Shown here one piece after another: positions 23,182-39,877 of a DNA stretch of 64,000 bases (its first letter is position 1; every line of letters starts with the position of its first letter). The notes beneath the pieces were generated by a model. It saw only the letters and a list, made by a program, of their open reading frames with translations, made no database searches and was not told the origin of the DNA. The stretch covers positions 33,682,001 through 33,746,000 of the forward strand of contig CM074861.1 of NCBI GenBank assembly GCA_037501455.1, read 5' to 3'. The position numbers and the translations under genes were made by a program. Source of the stretch: Lantana camara (taxonomy: Eukaryota > Streptophyta > Magnoliopsida > Lamiales > Verbenaceae).

Positions 23182-24184
23182 TGTGATACCCGAGCGTGGG
23201 TCACCACATCCCCCGCACTAGGACCAAACTCATATAAGAATATAGTCCGCATACAAGTCCAATCATAGCTAACGGTGACACGACACGGACCCTGCCTAGG
23301 CGGGACTAACCCTGTACCAACAAATCAGATATCCAACAGGAGTAAACAGGAATATAAATAAGAGTTGCGGAAGCATAATCATAGCTAAACAATAATATAT
23401 AATCTCCAAGTCATGAATACATGCTAAACACAAGTAAGAGTATTCGGTCCACACGGCCTCAATAAGTATAAAACAAAATAGATATCAATGATTGTGTGGT
23501 ACAGAGTATGAGTGTAACCAAGCTAGACACGAAAATACACTAGTAAAATGCAATTTCCCGCCTAGCTACGCCAGCAAGGACCTGAGGGACAACGAAGGGA
23601 GGGGTCAGTCTCTACAAAACTAAGTAAATGGCATAAATAATAAATAGAAAGCGGTAAAGTTCATTCAAGCCATAATTTCATACAAGATTTTCAAAGAAAC
23701 AAGTAAACCATGGGGATCCATGTATGGAATTACAACTATCAAGTTTAATTCAGGATAAGTGATCAGTGGCTCGGCGAGTAAGCAGTCTCCAACCTTACTC
23801 CTTTACTGTACAGGATAAAGATATTAGGCGTTCATGTAATAATTACGTTTCACTTGTTAAAGGAATCAATTCAGGTGCACAAGTACTTTTTTTTCCTCCG
23901 GGTTGGTGGTTCGAGTAGCTAGCCCTTACCACACAGGACAGGGTAATCAATGGGCACATGAATCCCATTAACCGGAGTCCCATCGATCCACCAAACCTCT
24001 TGGTGGATGTCTGGGTAGGTCCGAGAAGGTTGGGACTTATGTAAGAGATAGCCGTCAACCCATGCTTCCCCGGTTCTCTCAATACACAAGCCCCTGGGCC
24101 CTAGGAAGTGCAAGTTTCTCGCTAAAACAGGATAGGATCAGGTCACAAGTGCATTCAAAAACATTTGATCATTTAAAATCAATA

Positions 24185-24216
<32 letters not shown>

Positions 24217-27200
24217 GGCCAAATCAACACATAAGAGGGTTGTAGGGTTTATAATATATAACCTATCACTTCCTCACCTGTACTTAACCAAAAAAAGTAA
24301 AACAGACTCCCCGAACCCTACGAAGCTGGCTCGTCACCCTTCTGGGAACTCTCTAGAAAAGAAACACTGCACGAGTGAGACACGACTCAATATGAACCAA
24401 GTATGATGCATGGCAAATGATTCAAATGCATATGGCATGAATATGAAATCATATTATAACAATAACGTGTTCATGTGCACAATTAATGTCCCACGTATTG
24501 AATAAACGAACATAAGGCATATAGTGAAATTTCACGTTCAAGTATTCACTCATGCATACGCGAGAATTTAACATGCATGTAATCCAAAACACTTAAAGGA
24601 GTCAAGGAAAGAATATAAAAGTGAAAGCACGAAGAAAGCACGTAAAATGAACAAAACTACAAAACGGGTCAGATGCTTCCGAAACGGCCGTTTCGAGGTT
24701 CGCTGAACAAAGGGTCGGTAGCCTTCCAAATGGCCATTTCCAGAACACACTGGGGCGCCAAACGGACGTTTGGGGAGCTCTTGGGCGAAAAAAACAGGGC
24801 AGCTCTCGGGAATGGCTTCTAAGCCATTCCCACACCAAACCAAAGCATTAAAATCACCCCAAATAAATCACACAACATGCATACAACTCAAATACATCAT
24901 TTAGGCAACAAAAGAACCAATATAACATGCTTTAATCCATATAAATTCACTCATGAAACCCTTAAACATGAAAGTGATCATCCATACTCCAAACCTCATA
25001 TAACTCAAGTTATATATGCATTTAACAAGTTTATAACAACATAAATAACTCATTTTATGTCATGGAATTCATAAAATTACAAAACCCTAAAAAGAACTCT
25101 TGAGAATCCATCTAATATACACATATATATAACTCATCTTGTTGGAAAAGAAGAAGAGGATGGAGAAGATGAAGTCTTGTGATTGATTTCTTGAAGAAAA
25201 TAGAAGAAAATCTTGGCTTAAGCTTCCTTTGATCAACCGAAATGAGGGAGGGAGAGATGGAAGAGTTTGTGCATTGTTCTTGAGAGAAAAGAAGAAAAAT
25301 GTGCAAGTATGTGTATGTGTGTGTGTTGCATCGTGAAAAAAGAAGAAAGGAGAAAGGGAAATTGCACTCAAGTCTTCCAAAAATTTAAAATCATGCAATC
25401 AAGTACTCAATTTATAAAAGTCACAAATAGGTCCTTAAAGTACTATCAATTAAGTCCTCAAGTTTCAATTAAGTTTCAATCAAGAGTAATTAGGCATAGA
25501 ATCTTACAATTTACAATTAATTAAACACTTAATCATGCTCGGGAAATTCAATACATATCTCATGTAATAAAATTCACGAAAGAAGAAATTAAGAATCATA
25601 TAACTCATAAGAGATCAAATTAAATAAATTAAATTACGCAAATATAGTAATCTCTGACACCCATGGTAGCAAAGCTGGCTCTTCATATCATTTGCTGGGA
25701 GGTGGGCCCAGAACAGTAGTGGTCCGGGACCACATTTTAAAATTTTTATTATAATACAAGTATTAAAATATTTCTAAAACATTTTAATACAAAGCGGAAG
25801 ACTAGCCGGATTTACTTAAGTATATACATGCAATTGATAATAAATTTTAAATCACTTAAGCAGATAAATATCTAACATGCAATTAACACTTAAGAGCACA
25901 TAATTTATCATGCTTAAAATAAAATAACTGAAAAATATTACCGTACTGCAAACATGGCTATCTAACGGGATTTTTCCAGCTCCCGAATTCACCTCCAGAA
26001 CCCGATACCCGATCTCCTCATGAAACCGGTAGAGATTCCCTGCAATAACCCCAGAGAAACCCTCGAAGTGTGGGCTCCGAAAGTATTTCTCTAAATACTT
26101 AGAGAAAACAAACTTTAAACTAGAAAACCTTTTTCAGGGTTTAATCTCCCGAAATTAGGCGTTTTATATAGACACCTAATTAAAATTAATTCCAAAATAA
26201 ATCGGAATGAACTAGGCGAAAAGGGATATGGTTTCAAAGCTTAGACTCAGCCAAAACCACCTCCCAAAGTTGTGTATGAAAAATGAGGACCCAAGGCCCC
26301 TATTTATAGGGGAAAAACCGAGGGTAAAATAGTAATTTCACATCCCACTTACGTAGCCAACTTGGACACGAAAACCGAGATGACCACGTTCAAGGTCTCA
26401 TCGCCACGAATCCAGCGCCACCGAGAAAGCGCCAGTAGCCCACCGGACGCGCCCTTACGCGCCGCCAGGAGGCGGCGCGTGTGTTTCACATACGGCCTAG
26501 GGTTCCAGCTGACGTGGCCTCTTCTGAAGCAGCCACGTGTCCGGGTCTGGTCCGACCTGGAACCGGACCCGGTCCGACCCTATCCGAGAACCGACCCGTG
26601 ACCCGTTTGACCGACCCGGTCCAGACAAATCTGGACCGTTGCTTCACGCCACGTGGTTCAATCTCAGCCGCACATGCGGCTTGCCACGTGGGTGTTGTGT
26701 CAGAACTAGCTGGGCCCCACCCTACTAACGTGGCATGACACGTCAGCTGCCACGTTAGCACCTGCCACGTCATATATTTTTTTTTTATTTAAAATTTTAT
26801 TTTCTCCAAAATAAAATTCCAGGCATTTCCAACTCTTTGGAACTTGATTTATTTTCTTAAAATAAATCCCTTGGCTATTTTCAAACACTTTGAAAATTCA
26901 TTTCTCTTTCTCCTTTTAATATTTTCTTTTCGGGTTTTCAATTGGGACTTGTAGGGGGACCTGCAGGACTAATTAATTTTAGATCCAAAAGGGTTAATAT
27001 ACATTATCATCCCATGATAATAATTGATTGCCGTTTAACAATATTTAATTCCACTAAATAAATATTGTTGCACTATAAAATTAATTAAATTATTCACGAA
27101 TTTCTCGATCTAGAATAATTTCGCATTTTACTCCTCCGTGTAGATATCCATGAAAAATAAATTGTCACTACTATCATTTATTTTTCATCTCTAATTTGAA

Positions 27201-27986
27201 ATTTATTGATTCGCCTTAAGTTCAAATTCTCTGTATGTGAAACACATTCAACATACAACTTCGGTGACGTATCACGCGAAGTGCTTTGGCCAAAGTCTTC
27301 ATTCGAACTTTTACAATCTATTTCAAGGATATCTCTTACCTTCCAACAAGGCCACAGATTCCTCGATCAATATAATTCTTTAGCGCATTTCATATAATCA
27401 CCGAACATACAAAGTATTTTGGTCACCCGTTACCGAGACCTCACTTCGAGTATGTTACAGAGACTAACACTACATGCCTAAAGGCGAAATATTATCAGGA
27501 TTAAGAGTACAATGCTTCCTAAGATTTTATTCATTTTAGATAGCAGTATAAAATGAATAATCTCAGTGGTCCAGCTCGATGTTTCCAATCCTATTGAAAA
27601 TCATCAACGTGTTATAACTGGAATCACCATTCCCTATGACGAAAGACTAATCATCTTATATAACCACGTTATAGTCTTGATAAGAACATATTCTTATCTT
27701 ACCGACTAGAACTTTAATGACACGTGATTTCGGTATTCAAAGTCTTTTCCTATGAAACACATTTCATATAAGAATACCATCACACGTCATTAATTATTAA
27801 TATGTGAAATACTCATAACTTGCTGTAAATTCAGTTTAATTAATTCAACAAATTGAATTTTCAGGGCACTATTCCCAACATCATTGGCATTAGGCAGGTA
27901 AACTCAAGGAATTAAATAAATCCTAAATCTCAAAACTCACAAGCGTGGCGCGCGTACCTATACGATCGAGAAATTGGGCTGTCACA
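23182..27986 (-). repeat. Tekay-type 3' LTR, split by a solo Copia LTR
   Basis: On the minus strand it starts TGTGACAGCCCAATTTC at 27986, directly after a purine tract and the end of the chromovirus pol, and ends GGTATCACA at 23182. The ends TGTGA and TCACA form a short inverted repeat. Without the Copia LTR and its duplicated target it is about 2.6 kb. Small open frames inside, including one at 24568-24843, are not protein-like. Confidence 0.75.
25693..27880 (-). mobile_element. Solo Copia LTR with perfect target duplication
   Basis: On the minus strand it starts TGTTGGGAATAGTGCCCTG at 27880 and ends TCCCAGCA at 25693. It is flanked on both sides by TCATT (25688-25692 and 27881-27885). It has no internal region. 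It belongs to the same subfamily as the LTR at 8870-11081, sharing long stretches near both ends. Its TATA box reads TATAAATA on the minus strand (26301-26308). This is the usual product of recombination between the two LTRs of one inserted element. Confidence 0.93.
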
Positions 27987-30900
27987 ACCTCCTCCCCTTA
28001 GAAGAATCTGGTCTCCAGATTCACTGCTCGCCTGGAAACAACTTTGGATGAAATCTTCTCATTTTGTCCTTCGTTTCCGAAGTAGCTTCTTCGGTTTTAT
28101 CGCTTCTCCATAAAACCTTAACCAAGGGAATACGCGGGTTTCTCAACTCTTGAAATTTTCGATCCAATATATAAAAGTTAAATCCGGTTCAACCTCCGCT
28201 TCTTCAAGGGGAAGGATCTCTAAATCATTAGGATAGTACTTCCTCAACTGAGACACGTGGAAAACATTGTGAATCCCGGTTAAATTTGGCGGTAGGTCTG
28301 AGAGGTAAGCAACTTCTCCGACTCTTTCAAGAATCTCGAAAGGACCTAAGTATCGAGGGTTCAACTTCTCTCCTTGGCCAATTCTTGCAAAACCCTTGCG
28401 AGGAGATACTTTCAAGAAGACATGATCACCAACCTCAAACTCGAGGTTTCTTCTCCGGTGATCGGCGTAACTCTTCTGTCAATCGTGAGCGGCTTTCATA
28501 CATTGGCGTATGATCTGAACTTTCTGAACTGCATCTTGAGTGGCTTCTGAGAGTTTTGTCTTCCTAACATCTCTCTGAACACCTTCCTGTTTAGCCTATC
28601 TCCACTCCTCAAGATCGAAGAACAAAGGTGATCGACACTTGCGACCATATAAAATCTCATAAGGGGCCGCTTTGATAGAGGCTTGGTAGCTATTATTGTA
28701 AGCAAACTCGATCAAGTGCAAGTGTTCATTCCACTTTGTTTGGAAATCCAATGCACAAACCCTGAGCATATCCTCCAAACACTGAATCAACCTTTCTGAC
28801 TGCCCGTCAGTCTGCGGATGCGAAGTTGTACTGAACTTGAGCTTAGTACCCAACCTGTTCTGAATCTCTTGCCACAACTTGGAAGTAAATCTCGGATCCC
28901 TATCTGAAACAATACTGAGAGGAGTACCATGAAGTCTGACTATCTCTCTACAATACTTATCTGCAAGCTTGCTTATCTTGTCAGACATCCGGACTGCAAG
29001 GAAGTGCGCTGACTTGGTTAATCGATCAACTATCACCCAAATTCCATCAAGTCCACCCTTAACATTGGGTAATCCGGACATGAAATCCATGGTGACTTGT
29101 TCCCACTTCTATTCCGGAATAGGTAAAGGTTGTAATAAGCCTCCGGGCTTTTGGTGTTCCGCCTTTACTTCTTCAAGTCCCGATATATTTTTGTACCTCC
29201 CGGGTGAATAGAGTAAGCCTACCTGTGAGCTTCTTCAAGGATCACCCATTTTAACTCCTCGGGTACACAAACTCTAGTCTTGAATCTCAACAACCCCATG
29301 TCATCAAAACCAAACGGACACTCTGGATCATCTCGGGCCATCAACACTAACTTCTGAATCTCAGGATCGGTAGCTTGAGCTTCAAACAATCCCTGTTTCA
29401 AATCAGGTTGCAGCGTAATATTAGCCACACGAGCCTTCAACACGGTAGGCTAGATACTTTCTCCCGAATCAACTTCCAAAGAAAATACGCTAGCTTTCCT
29501 ACTCAGCGCATCCGTGACCACATTAGTTTTACTCGGATGGTATGGATGGCACAATCATAATCTTCAAGAAATTCCATTCAACACCTTTCCCTCATATTCA
29601 ATTCCTTCTGAGTGAATAAGTACTTGAGGCATTTGTAGTCGAAAAAGATCTCAAAAGAAACCCCGTAGAGATAATGGTGCCACTTTGCTAAAGCAAACAC
29701 CACGATGGCTAACTCGAGATCATAAGTGGGGTAATTCTTCTCTTGGTCTTTTAGCTTTCTCGAAGCATAAGCTATTACTCGACCATTCTGCATGAGAACA
29801 CAACCTAGACCTTCCTTCGAGGCATCGGTATACATGGCATACCCTTTGGAACCCTCGGGTAGGGCTAACACTGGAGCTGAAGCTAACTTTTCCTTCCAGA
29901 CTTGGAAACTTGCCTCGCAGGCCTCATCAAACTTTACCTCTTTCTTAGTTAGTCGGGTCAAAGGAGCCGCAATCTTGGAGAAATTCTTCATAAATCTCCG
30001 ATAATATCCCGCAAGACCTAAGAAACTTCTTACCTTTGAGGCGTTCTTCGGTTTCTCCCGTTGCACCACTGTTTCAATCTTAGAGGGATCTACCTCTACC
30101 CCTTTACCGGATACCACGTGGCCAAGAAAATCACTCGATCAATCCAAAATTCACACTTGCTGAATTTGGCAAACAGTTGGTGCTCTCTAAGAGTCTCTAG
30201 CACAATCTCAAGATGTTGTGCATGCTATTCGGGAGACTTGGAATACACAAGGATATCGTCAATGAAGATCACCATGAACTTATCAAGGTACAGACAAAAA
30301 ATCCTATGCATCATATCCATGAAAGCTGCAGGGGTATTTGTTAAACCGAACGGCATCACTATGAACTCAAAATGCCCATACCGATTGTTGAATCTCGTCT
30401 TAGGAATATCTTCTTCTAGGATTCGCAACTGATAGTACCCTTGTCGAAAATCAAGTTTGGAGTAGACCTTTGATCCTTGTAGTAAGTCGAAAAGCTCTTC
30501 AATGTGAGGAAGAGGGTACTTGTTCTTGATTGTCATCCTATTTAGCTCGCGATAGTCGATGCACATTCTCAAGGTCCCGTCTTTCTTCTTTACAAATAGA
30601 ACCGGTGCACCCCACGGCGAACAACTCGGTCGGATGTACCCACTAACAAGGAGCTCATCAAGTTGAGTTTTCAACTCTTTCAACTCGGCCGGAGCCGTTC
30701 GGTTTGGAGATTCGAATAAGGCTCAGCTCCCGGAAACAAGTCAATCACGAACTCAATTTCCCCACTCAGGTGGTAAAGAATTCAGAGTCTCAGGGAAAAC
30801 ATTGAGAAAGTCCTTGACAACCTCGGTTTCCTCAATCTTAGCTTGATCATTCGGCTTGTTGAGAAAGTAAGCCACAAAACCCGTAGCCCCTTCACGTACC

Positions 30901-31450
30901 AACTTGTAAGCTTCGGTAAAAGAAAGAAGTGGTGGAGTCTTTGGACCTTCACCAACAAATACTTCTGAATCCAAACAAACCTTCTTCTCGAAATAATCAA
31001 CCATGACTCAGTGAAGAAAAAGTCAATCCATGCCCAAGATAGCCCCATATCTGTCCATGGGCATCTCAATCAAATCCGTCGGAAAAACACGGCTTCGATA
31101 CTCACCGGCACCTTCTTAAACACACGGTTCATCTCTAAGGTCCCCCCGAGAGGAGAACTAATCACATAATAAGAAGAAGTACAAGCAACAAGCATAGTCA
31201 AAGAGGGAACCACGCCATGAGAAAGAAAAGAATACTTGGCACCCGAATCAAACAATGTATGAATATGCATGCCATAAATGTATTATGGTATATGGTACCT
31301 TCCATCACAGCATTAGGGTCAACATCGGCATCTTGTTCTTCCCCTCCAATAGCATATGCACGTGCTCGAATCAATGGCCTTTGGCCCCCTTGTTGCTCTC
31401 CATGTTTCTGGAGAAACTGCCTCGTGCATTCGAGCTTATCCGGTCAAATG
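27987..31450 (-). mobile_element. Tekay chromovirus internal region, 5'-truncated
   Basis: The purine tract AAGGGGAGGAGG (about 27989-28000 read on minus) abuts the 3' LTR. Upstream in element order are the chromodomain, integrase, RNase H, RT, protease and a short gag end (KHGEQQGGQRP, about 31360-31415). Homology stops around 31410-31460: most of gag, the primer site and the 5' LTR are absent, and unrelated sequence follows. The element lost its 5' end by deletion, or was never complete here. Confidence 0.85.
28031..31415 (-). pseudogene. pol: Tekay chromovirus gag end-pol remnant
   Basis: Segments in element order: protease (LFDSGA, 31070-31270); linker 30753-31004; RT with [30 protein letters not shown] and FIDDILVYS (30225-30683); RNase H with [17 protein letters not shown] (29578-30117); pre-integrase piece 29219-29443; integrase core MDFMSGLP to GQSERLIQ (28596-29090); and the C-terminal FHVSQLRKY segment (28143-28415). 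A one-base shift later leads into a chromodomain-like stretch (FQELRNPRIPLVKVLWR), ending FFPGEQ-like at about 28031. The integrase zinc finger is lost by an internal deletion near 29170-29180: the sequence jumps from the region after its first His residues to KAEHQKPGG, skipping the CxxC. Many frameshifts and stops. Confidence 0.88.
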
Positions 31451-33829
31451 GCCGTCGTTTGCCTACTGTCAATGAAATATTGGCTGATTATAGTGAAAAT
31501 ATTACAAAAAAGCTTGAGCAATGATCGCATAACTTAAAAAGTATACAGTTGGTTACATTCATTTTTTTTTATTTTTAAAATTTTTGTTTGGTGGCTTGTG
31601 TAGTGGATGAGAAAAAACGAGTTTAGGAGGCAAAAAACACCAAAGACAATAAAAAGCAAGACATTGCCCATGAGTTTATTCCAGCGGATTGCATGAGCAC
31701 GTCTAAGAGTAGTGGTGTGGAGCTAGTTCTAGCCAGGAAAGTACTTATTAGATCTCTGGATATGAACCGCACTCATGCCACTAGCTCAAGCAAGGCAGGA
31801 GATGTGCGTGCAAATAGGTTCCTGCATTTCTAAATTGTGGTATATGCATGCAAGTTGTGCCCAAAAAACCTCCCTTACTCATGCAAGTGTTTGTCTGTGT
31901 TTTTTTCTCTATTCCATTATCCTTTTAATTGAAATGTTGTGACTATGCATTAAGCAGATGAGAATTCTATCTAGTTCAGATTTAAATGGACTATTTTGTT
32001 GTAACATTAATTTAAATTTGTATATCATTTACCATCTCAACTCTATACTATATCCTTAACTGCATTAGTCATACACAACCTCTTGTTGGGTGAGTACAGT
32101 ACCCTTTGTTGCTATATTACCCAAAACCTACACTAAAAATCAATTCGGGAAAACATACATACATGTGTCTTTTTCCATGAAGATATATTAACACAAGCCA
32201 TAAACCGCACTTAAATCAGATAATGTTTACATATAGCTCCACATAAAAATATAAATTTATTTCATTGAATAGATAACAAACACAAGCACCATAATTAGGA
32301 ACATTATGGTACAAAAAATACCATAGCAGCAACAGATACAAGCAAATGGATCAGGACGGGTTGCTGGAACTTGTCACTAAGGGATCCCTATTACCACATG
32401 ATCAGTAGACGAGGCTTGTTCTGATTGTTTTGGGTGAGTGTGGGAACGAAAGCTCCTCGATCGCTCTCGGAGGCACTTACATTAGAGTGCAAGAATGTGT
32501 TGTGACATGGTACAATATAATGATGTAGATTGACATGTTTGCTAGATAACAACACGTCTGCCCACACAAAACTGCACGATCGCAACTTCACTAGACAACG
32601 ATAATAAAATCGCCCTGTATTTTGACCAAAGTCGCTGGCTTGTCAGAAATGCTTGGGACCGTTCCCACATGCGCAAGGTACAATAAAGCGTGGTGTAGGA
32701 AAAGCAGTGGTGTCGATGCACCAACAGTGTTGGAGAAGGGGCGACACGTAGTGAAGTTGGGAAATGGGGTTTAGGCGTTTAGCAGTTTAGGCAGAGTTCC
32801 AAACTCAAAAGTCAGAAATGGGAAAATTGGAAAGAAAAAATATTTAAGAATTAAGCGAAGAAAGAAGTGAAAAATATATATATATATATAATGTCGTGGT
32901 GAGATTTTTCTACCTGATACCCGACCCGATATTTATGTTAAGTATTGGGCACTCGACCCGAAACTCGTTTTTACCCGAAAATTTGCAACCCAATCGGATA
33001 ATACCCAATCAGGTCGGGTAACCATTACCCGACCCGAAACGGCCACCCTGGTTTTATATGATGTGATCCAAAGAGTTGTCGATGTTCCTTGCCCCTGTCA
33101 CTAGCCTCACCACCATTTTCGAATCACATTCGACTTCAATCTTTTCATATCTACGTTCCCAAGCGATTTTCAGCCCCAACAACTCCACTGTATCAATATC
33201 CATCCTTCCGGGGAAAGTAATTTGAAATTGAAAAAAAGGAGGCGTTTGCAAATTAAATGTTGTACAACAACATACATTCCAAAGTATGAGCATTATGGTA
33301 ATTTACATCCCAATCCGTTAAACTATTATCTTGTGAAGTAAATTCAAGTCCATTTTGGATTGAGTAATATTATTGTCCAAACCATCAAAGTAAATAGTTG
33401 TCTTATCTAAATAACCCAAAAGGCATTATTTATAAACTATTCTCAATAGTTCAAATCCCACCAAAGTAAAATACTCTAATTGTTAAAAGACATTTTTAAG
33501 GTTAAGTGTAACTAAAATTTTATTGATACAGTTTAAGTGTAATTATATATAAATGCAAAAGATCAATTTGTAATTACGTTAGTCAATTTGAAAGATTGTT
33601 TTTTCAGATTATTAAAAGTTTCAAAGATAAATTAGGCAACCTTAAAACGGGGTAAGAAGAAGACATAAAAAACAGAAACGTGCGCAGTCAACGGCTGAGC
33701 ATTTGCCACGTGTTTGTTGAACCCCTTTTTATCTCACCACGTTCCCTCTCCCTCCTCCCACAGTAACACAGTTATTTCTCCGCTGTAAAAAAGTAAAAAA
33801 TCACACTCTCCGCTCTCTCTCTGGATAAT
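31451..33829. other. Unassigned region with small remnants
   Basis: No complete gene is visible. 31412-31524 (plus) is an open frame of unknown nature ending TKKLEQ. 33054-33190 (minus) encodes an RNase H-like scrap (AWERRYEKIEVECDSKMV) as found in LINE or plant RVT_3 proteins. Just left of it, about 32900-33050 is full of CCCGACCCGA and ends GGCCACCCTG, resembling a hAT-family terminus. A short (TA)n lies at 32875-32890. 33190-33700 is AT-rich without features. Confidence 0.45.
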
Positions 33830-33937
33830 AATTTATAACCCAATCTCTCTCACAAACCCTAGCTGTTCTCCATTTCTCTCTACCATTTCTTCTTCTCCCT
33901 CCCAAAAAACCAAATTTCAGTCATCAGCTCCTCCGCC
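33830..33937 (+). promoter_or_regulatory. Core promoter and 5' UTR of the ATP synthase beta gene
   Basis: A TATA-like TTTATAA at 33832-33838 lies 100 bases before the start codon. AAACCCTAG (33854-33862) is a telo-box-like motif common in plant housekeeping and translation or mitochondrial genes. The leader is CT-rich. The ATG context CCGCCATGGC fits the plant consensus. Confidence 0.55.
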
Positions 33938-38063
<4,126 letters not shown>

Positions 38064-39085
38064 ATAGTTGAAACTTAGCTCTTGTTTTTGCTGCTCAGAC
38101 TGATAATCGCGAAAAATAATTTAATGCCGAGGCATCGTCAGGAGTTTTTAAAATTTTTTTTGGGAGTAAAATTTTCCAAACAATATGTTCCTGTTTTTGT
38201 ATTTACTGCGGGAATTGATACAAAATTATGGAGCCAAGAGGCCTCCTAACCTTAAAGCCTCCATTTGTTTTTATGGTGTGACATAATAAGAGGGGGGCTA
38301 TCATGTCTTGGTACTTGTACATTTTTGTTCCATTTCATTCTTGCAGTATTTCATTTTACGAGTTGCGTTGTTTTGTGTAATTTTGCTCCTTAGTGATATT
38401 ACACAAAATTGGTGTTATATGCACCTTCTTATGCATTTAAGTTGCATCGAGTCATTAAAATGTAAAAATTTTACCGGCAGGTATCTGGTTAAGCTAGATA
38501 TTCAACTAGGACAAGAATTAGAGATATAAATACAATTCAGTTATATTCCGAACATACCAATACTTTGTACTTATAGTATTTTATGATGTACAAGATATAA
38601 TTTTTTATATCTTAAACATAGCAAAATTCTTCTTTTAGTATTTTATGAATCACGAATACTTTGTTATATTTTAGTAGTTAAAAGTTTTTGTGGACACTCA
38701 ATAATTAGAGTTCCGAATATGTGAAAGTTATGCATGATTTTTAAAATTGGCCGTGAATTAAAGGTTGTAATTTTCTTTTACATAAGAAAACTAATATCAA
38801 TAATAATCAATGATTATGTGGTATTAGCTTAATAAGAGGGTTTAATACTTTGTGTCATTGTATTACACCGAAAAATATAGGATGGCATCCACAAGAACTC
38901 TTTAAGAATACTTTATCCCATCGTATTACACCGAAAAATATAGGATGGTATTCACAAAAATTCTTAAAAAGAAAAAAACAGTAAAACTGAAAATGCATTC
39001 ACAAAAAGTTATAATCCGACAGACTTATCAAGGTGCGCCACGTGGAAGCCTACCACGGAATGTACACTCTACACCGCCCCACCCG
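38064..39085. other. 3' UTR of ATP synthase beta gene and AT-rich intergenic DNA
   Basis: The likely 3' UTR runs to about 38300. Beyond it no gene is seen. At 38860 and 38933 the motif GTATTACACCGAAAAATATAGG occurs twice, a diverged tandem duplication with a 73-bp period. Confidence 0.6.
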
Positions 39086-39766
39086 GTTTAGTATATGCTA
39101 GGTAAGACCACTAGATCATTCCTCTCAAATTTTGACACTAGTCACTTTCTCTCTTCTTTATTTCTTATGCATGTTTCTTGTTTTGTTTTGTTTTGTTTTT
39201 TCTTGTTTTATCTTTTCTATTTCGTTAAATTATTATTTTTTATAAAATATATTATTTGTATAAAAAAATTAATTATTTATATTATTTTTTTATTTAATAA
39301 ACGATTGTATATGAAGAATTAATTTCTTTTTTATCTACAAATTAATTTTACTTTCAAAATATATTTATTTTATACTTTAACGACTCAAATTAGCTGAATT
39401 CATGATAATTATTTTTTAAAATAATTAATAATATTTCATAATTGAATAATATGTTAAGAAAAAATAAATTTTATGTAATCTACCTATAATATGTTCAAGG
39501 AGTAGTGATTTCATAGGTAAGGAAATTTTTTTAAATAATATATTAAATAAAAAAAAGAAATATAAATAATTAAATTTTATTTTATAGATATCATAATTAA
39601 AAAATAAATAAAATTATATATTTTGTAAGAAATAAAGAAATGAGAAAAATAAGAAAAAACTAAACAAAACAAGAAATATACATAAGAAATAAAGAAGTGA
39701 GAGAAAGTGACAAATGTTAAAATTTGAGAGGAATGACCCAGTGGTCTTACCTAGCATATACTAAAC
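39086..39766. mobile_element. 681-bp inverted-repeat (fold-back) element
   Basis: The left arm starts GTTTAGTATATGCTAGGTAAG and the right arm is its reverse complement, ending CTTACCTAGCATATACTAAAC. The match continues inward for roughly 100 bases per arm with few mismatches (for example CTCTCAAATTTT and its complement). The centre is extremely AT-rich and has no coding potential. It is a MITE-like or fold-back transposon. Target duplications are uncertain because the outermost bases are themselves part of the inverted repeat. Confidence 0.85.
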
Positions 39767-39877
39767 CCCCAATCCCACCCAAACTTCACACCCACCGTCT
39801 ACGGCGGCGCTTGTTGGCCTCCTCCACGATCGACTCTCATCGAATACACACACATACATACAAGCTTCCAAACAAAA

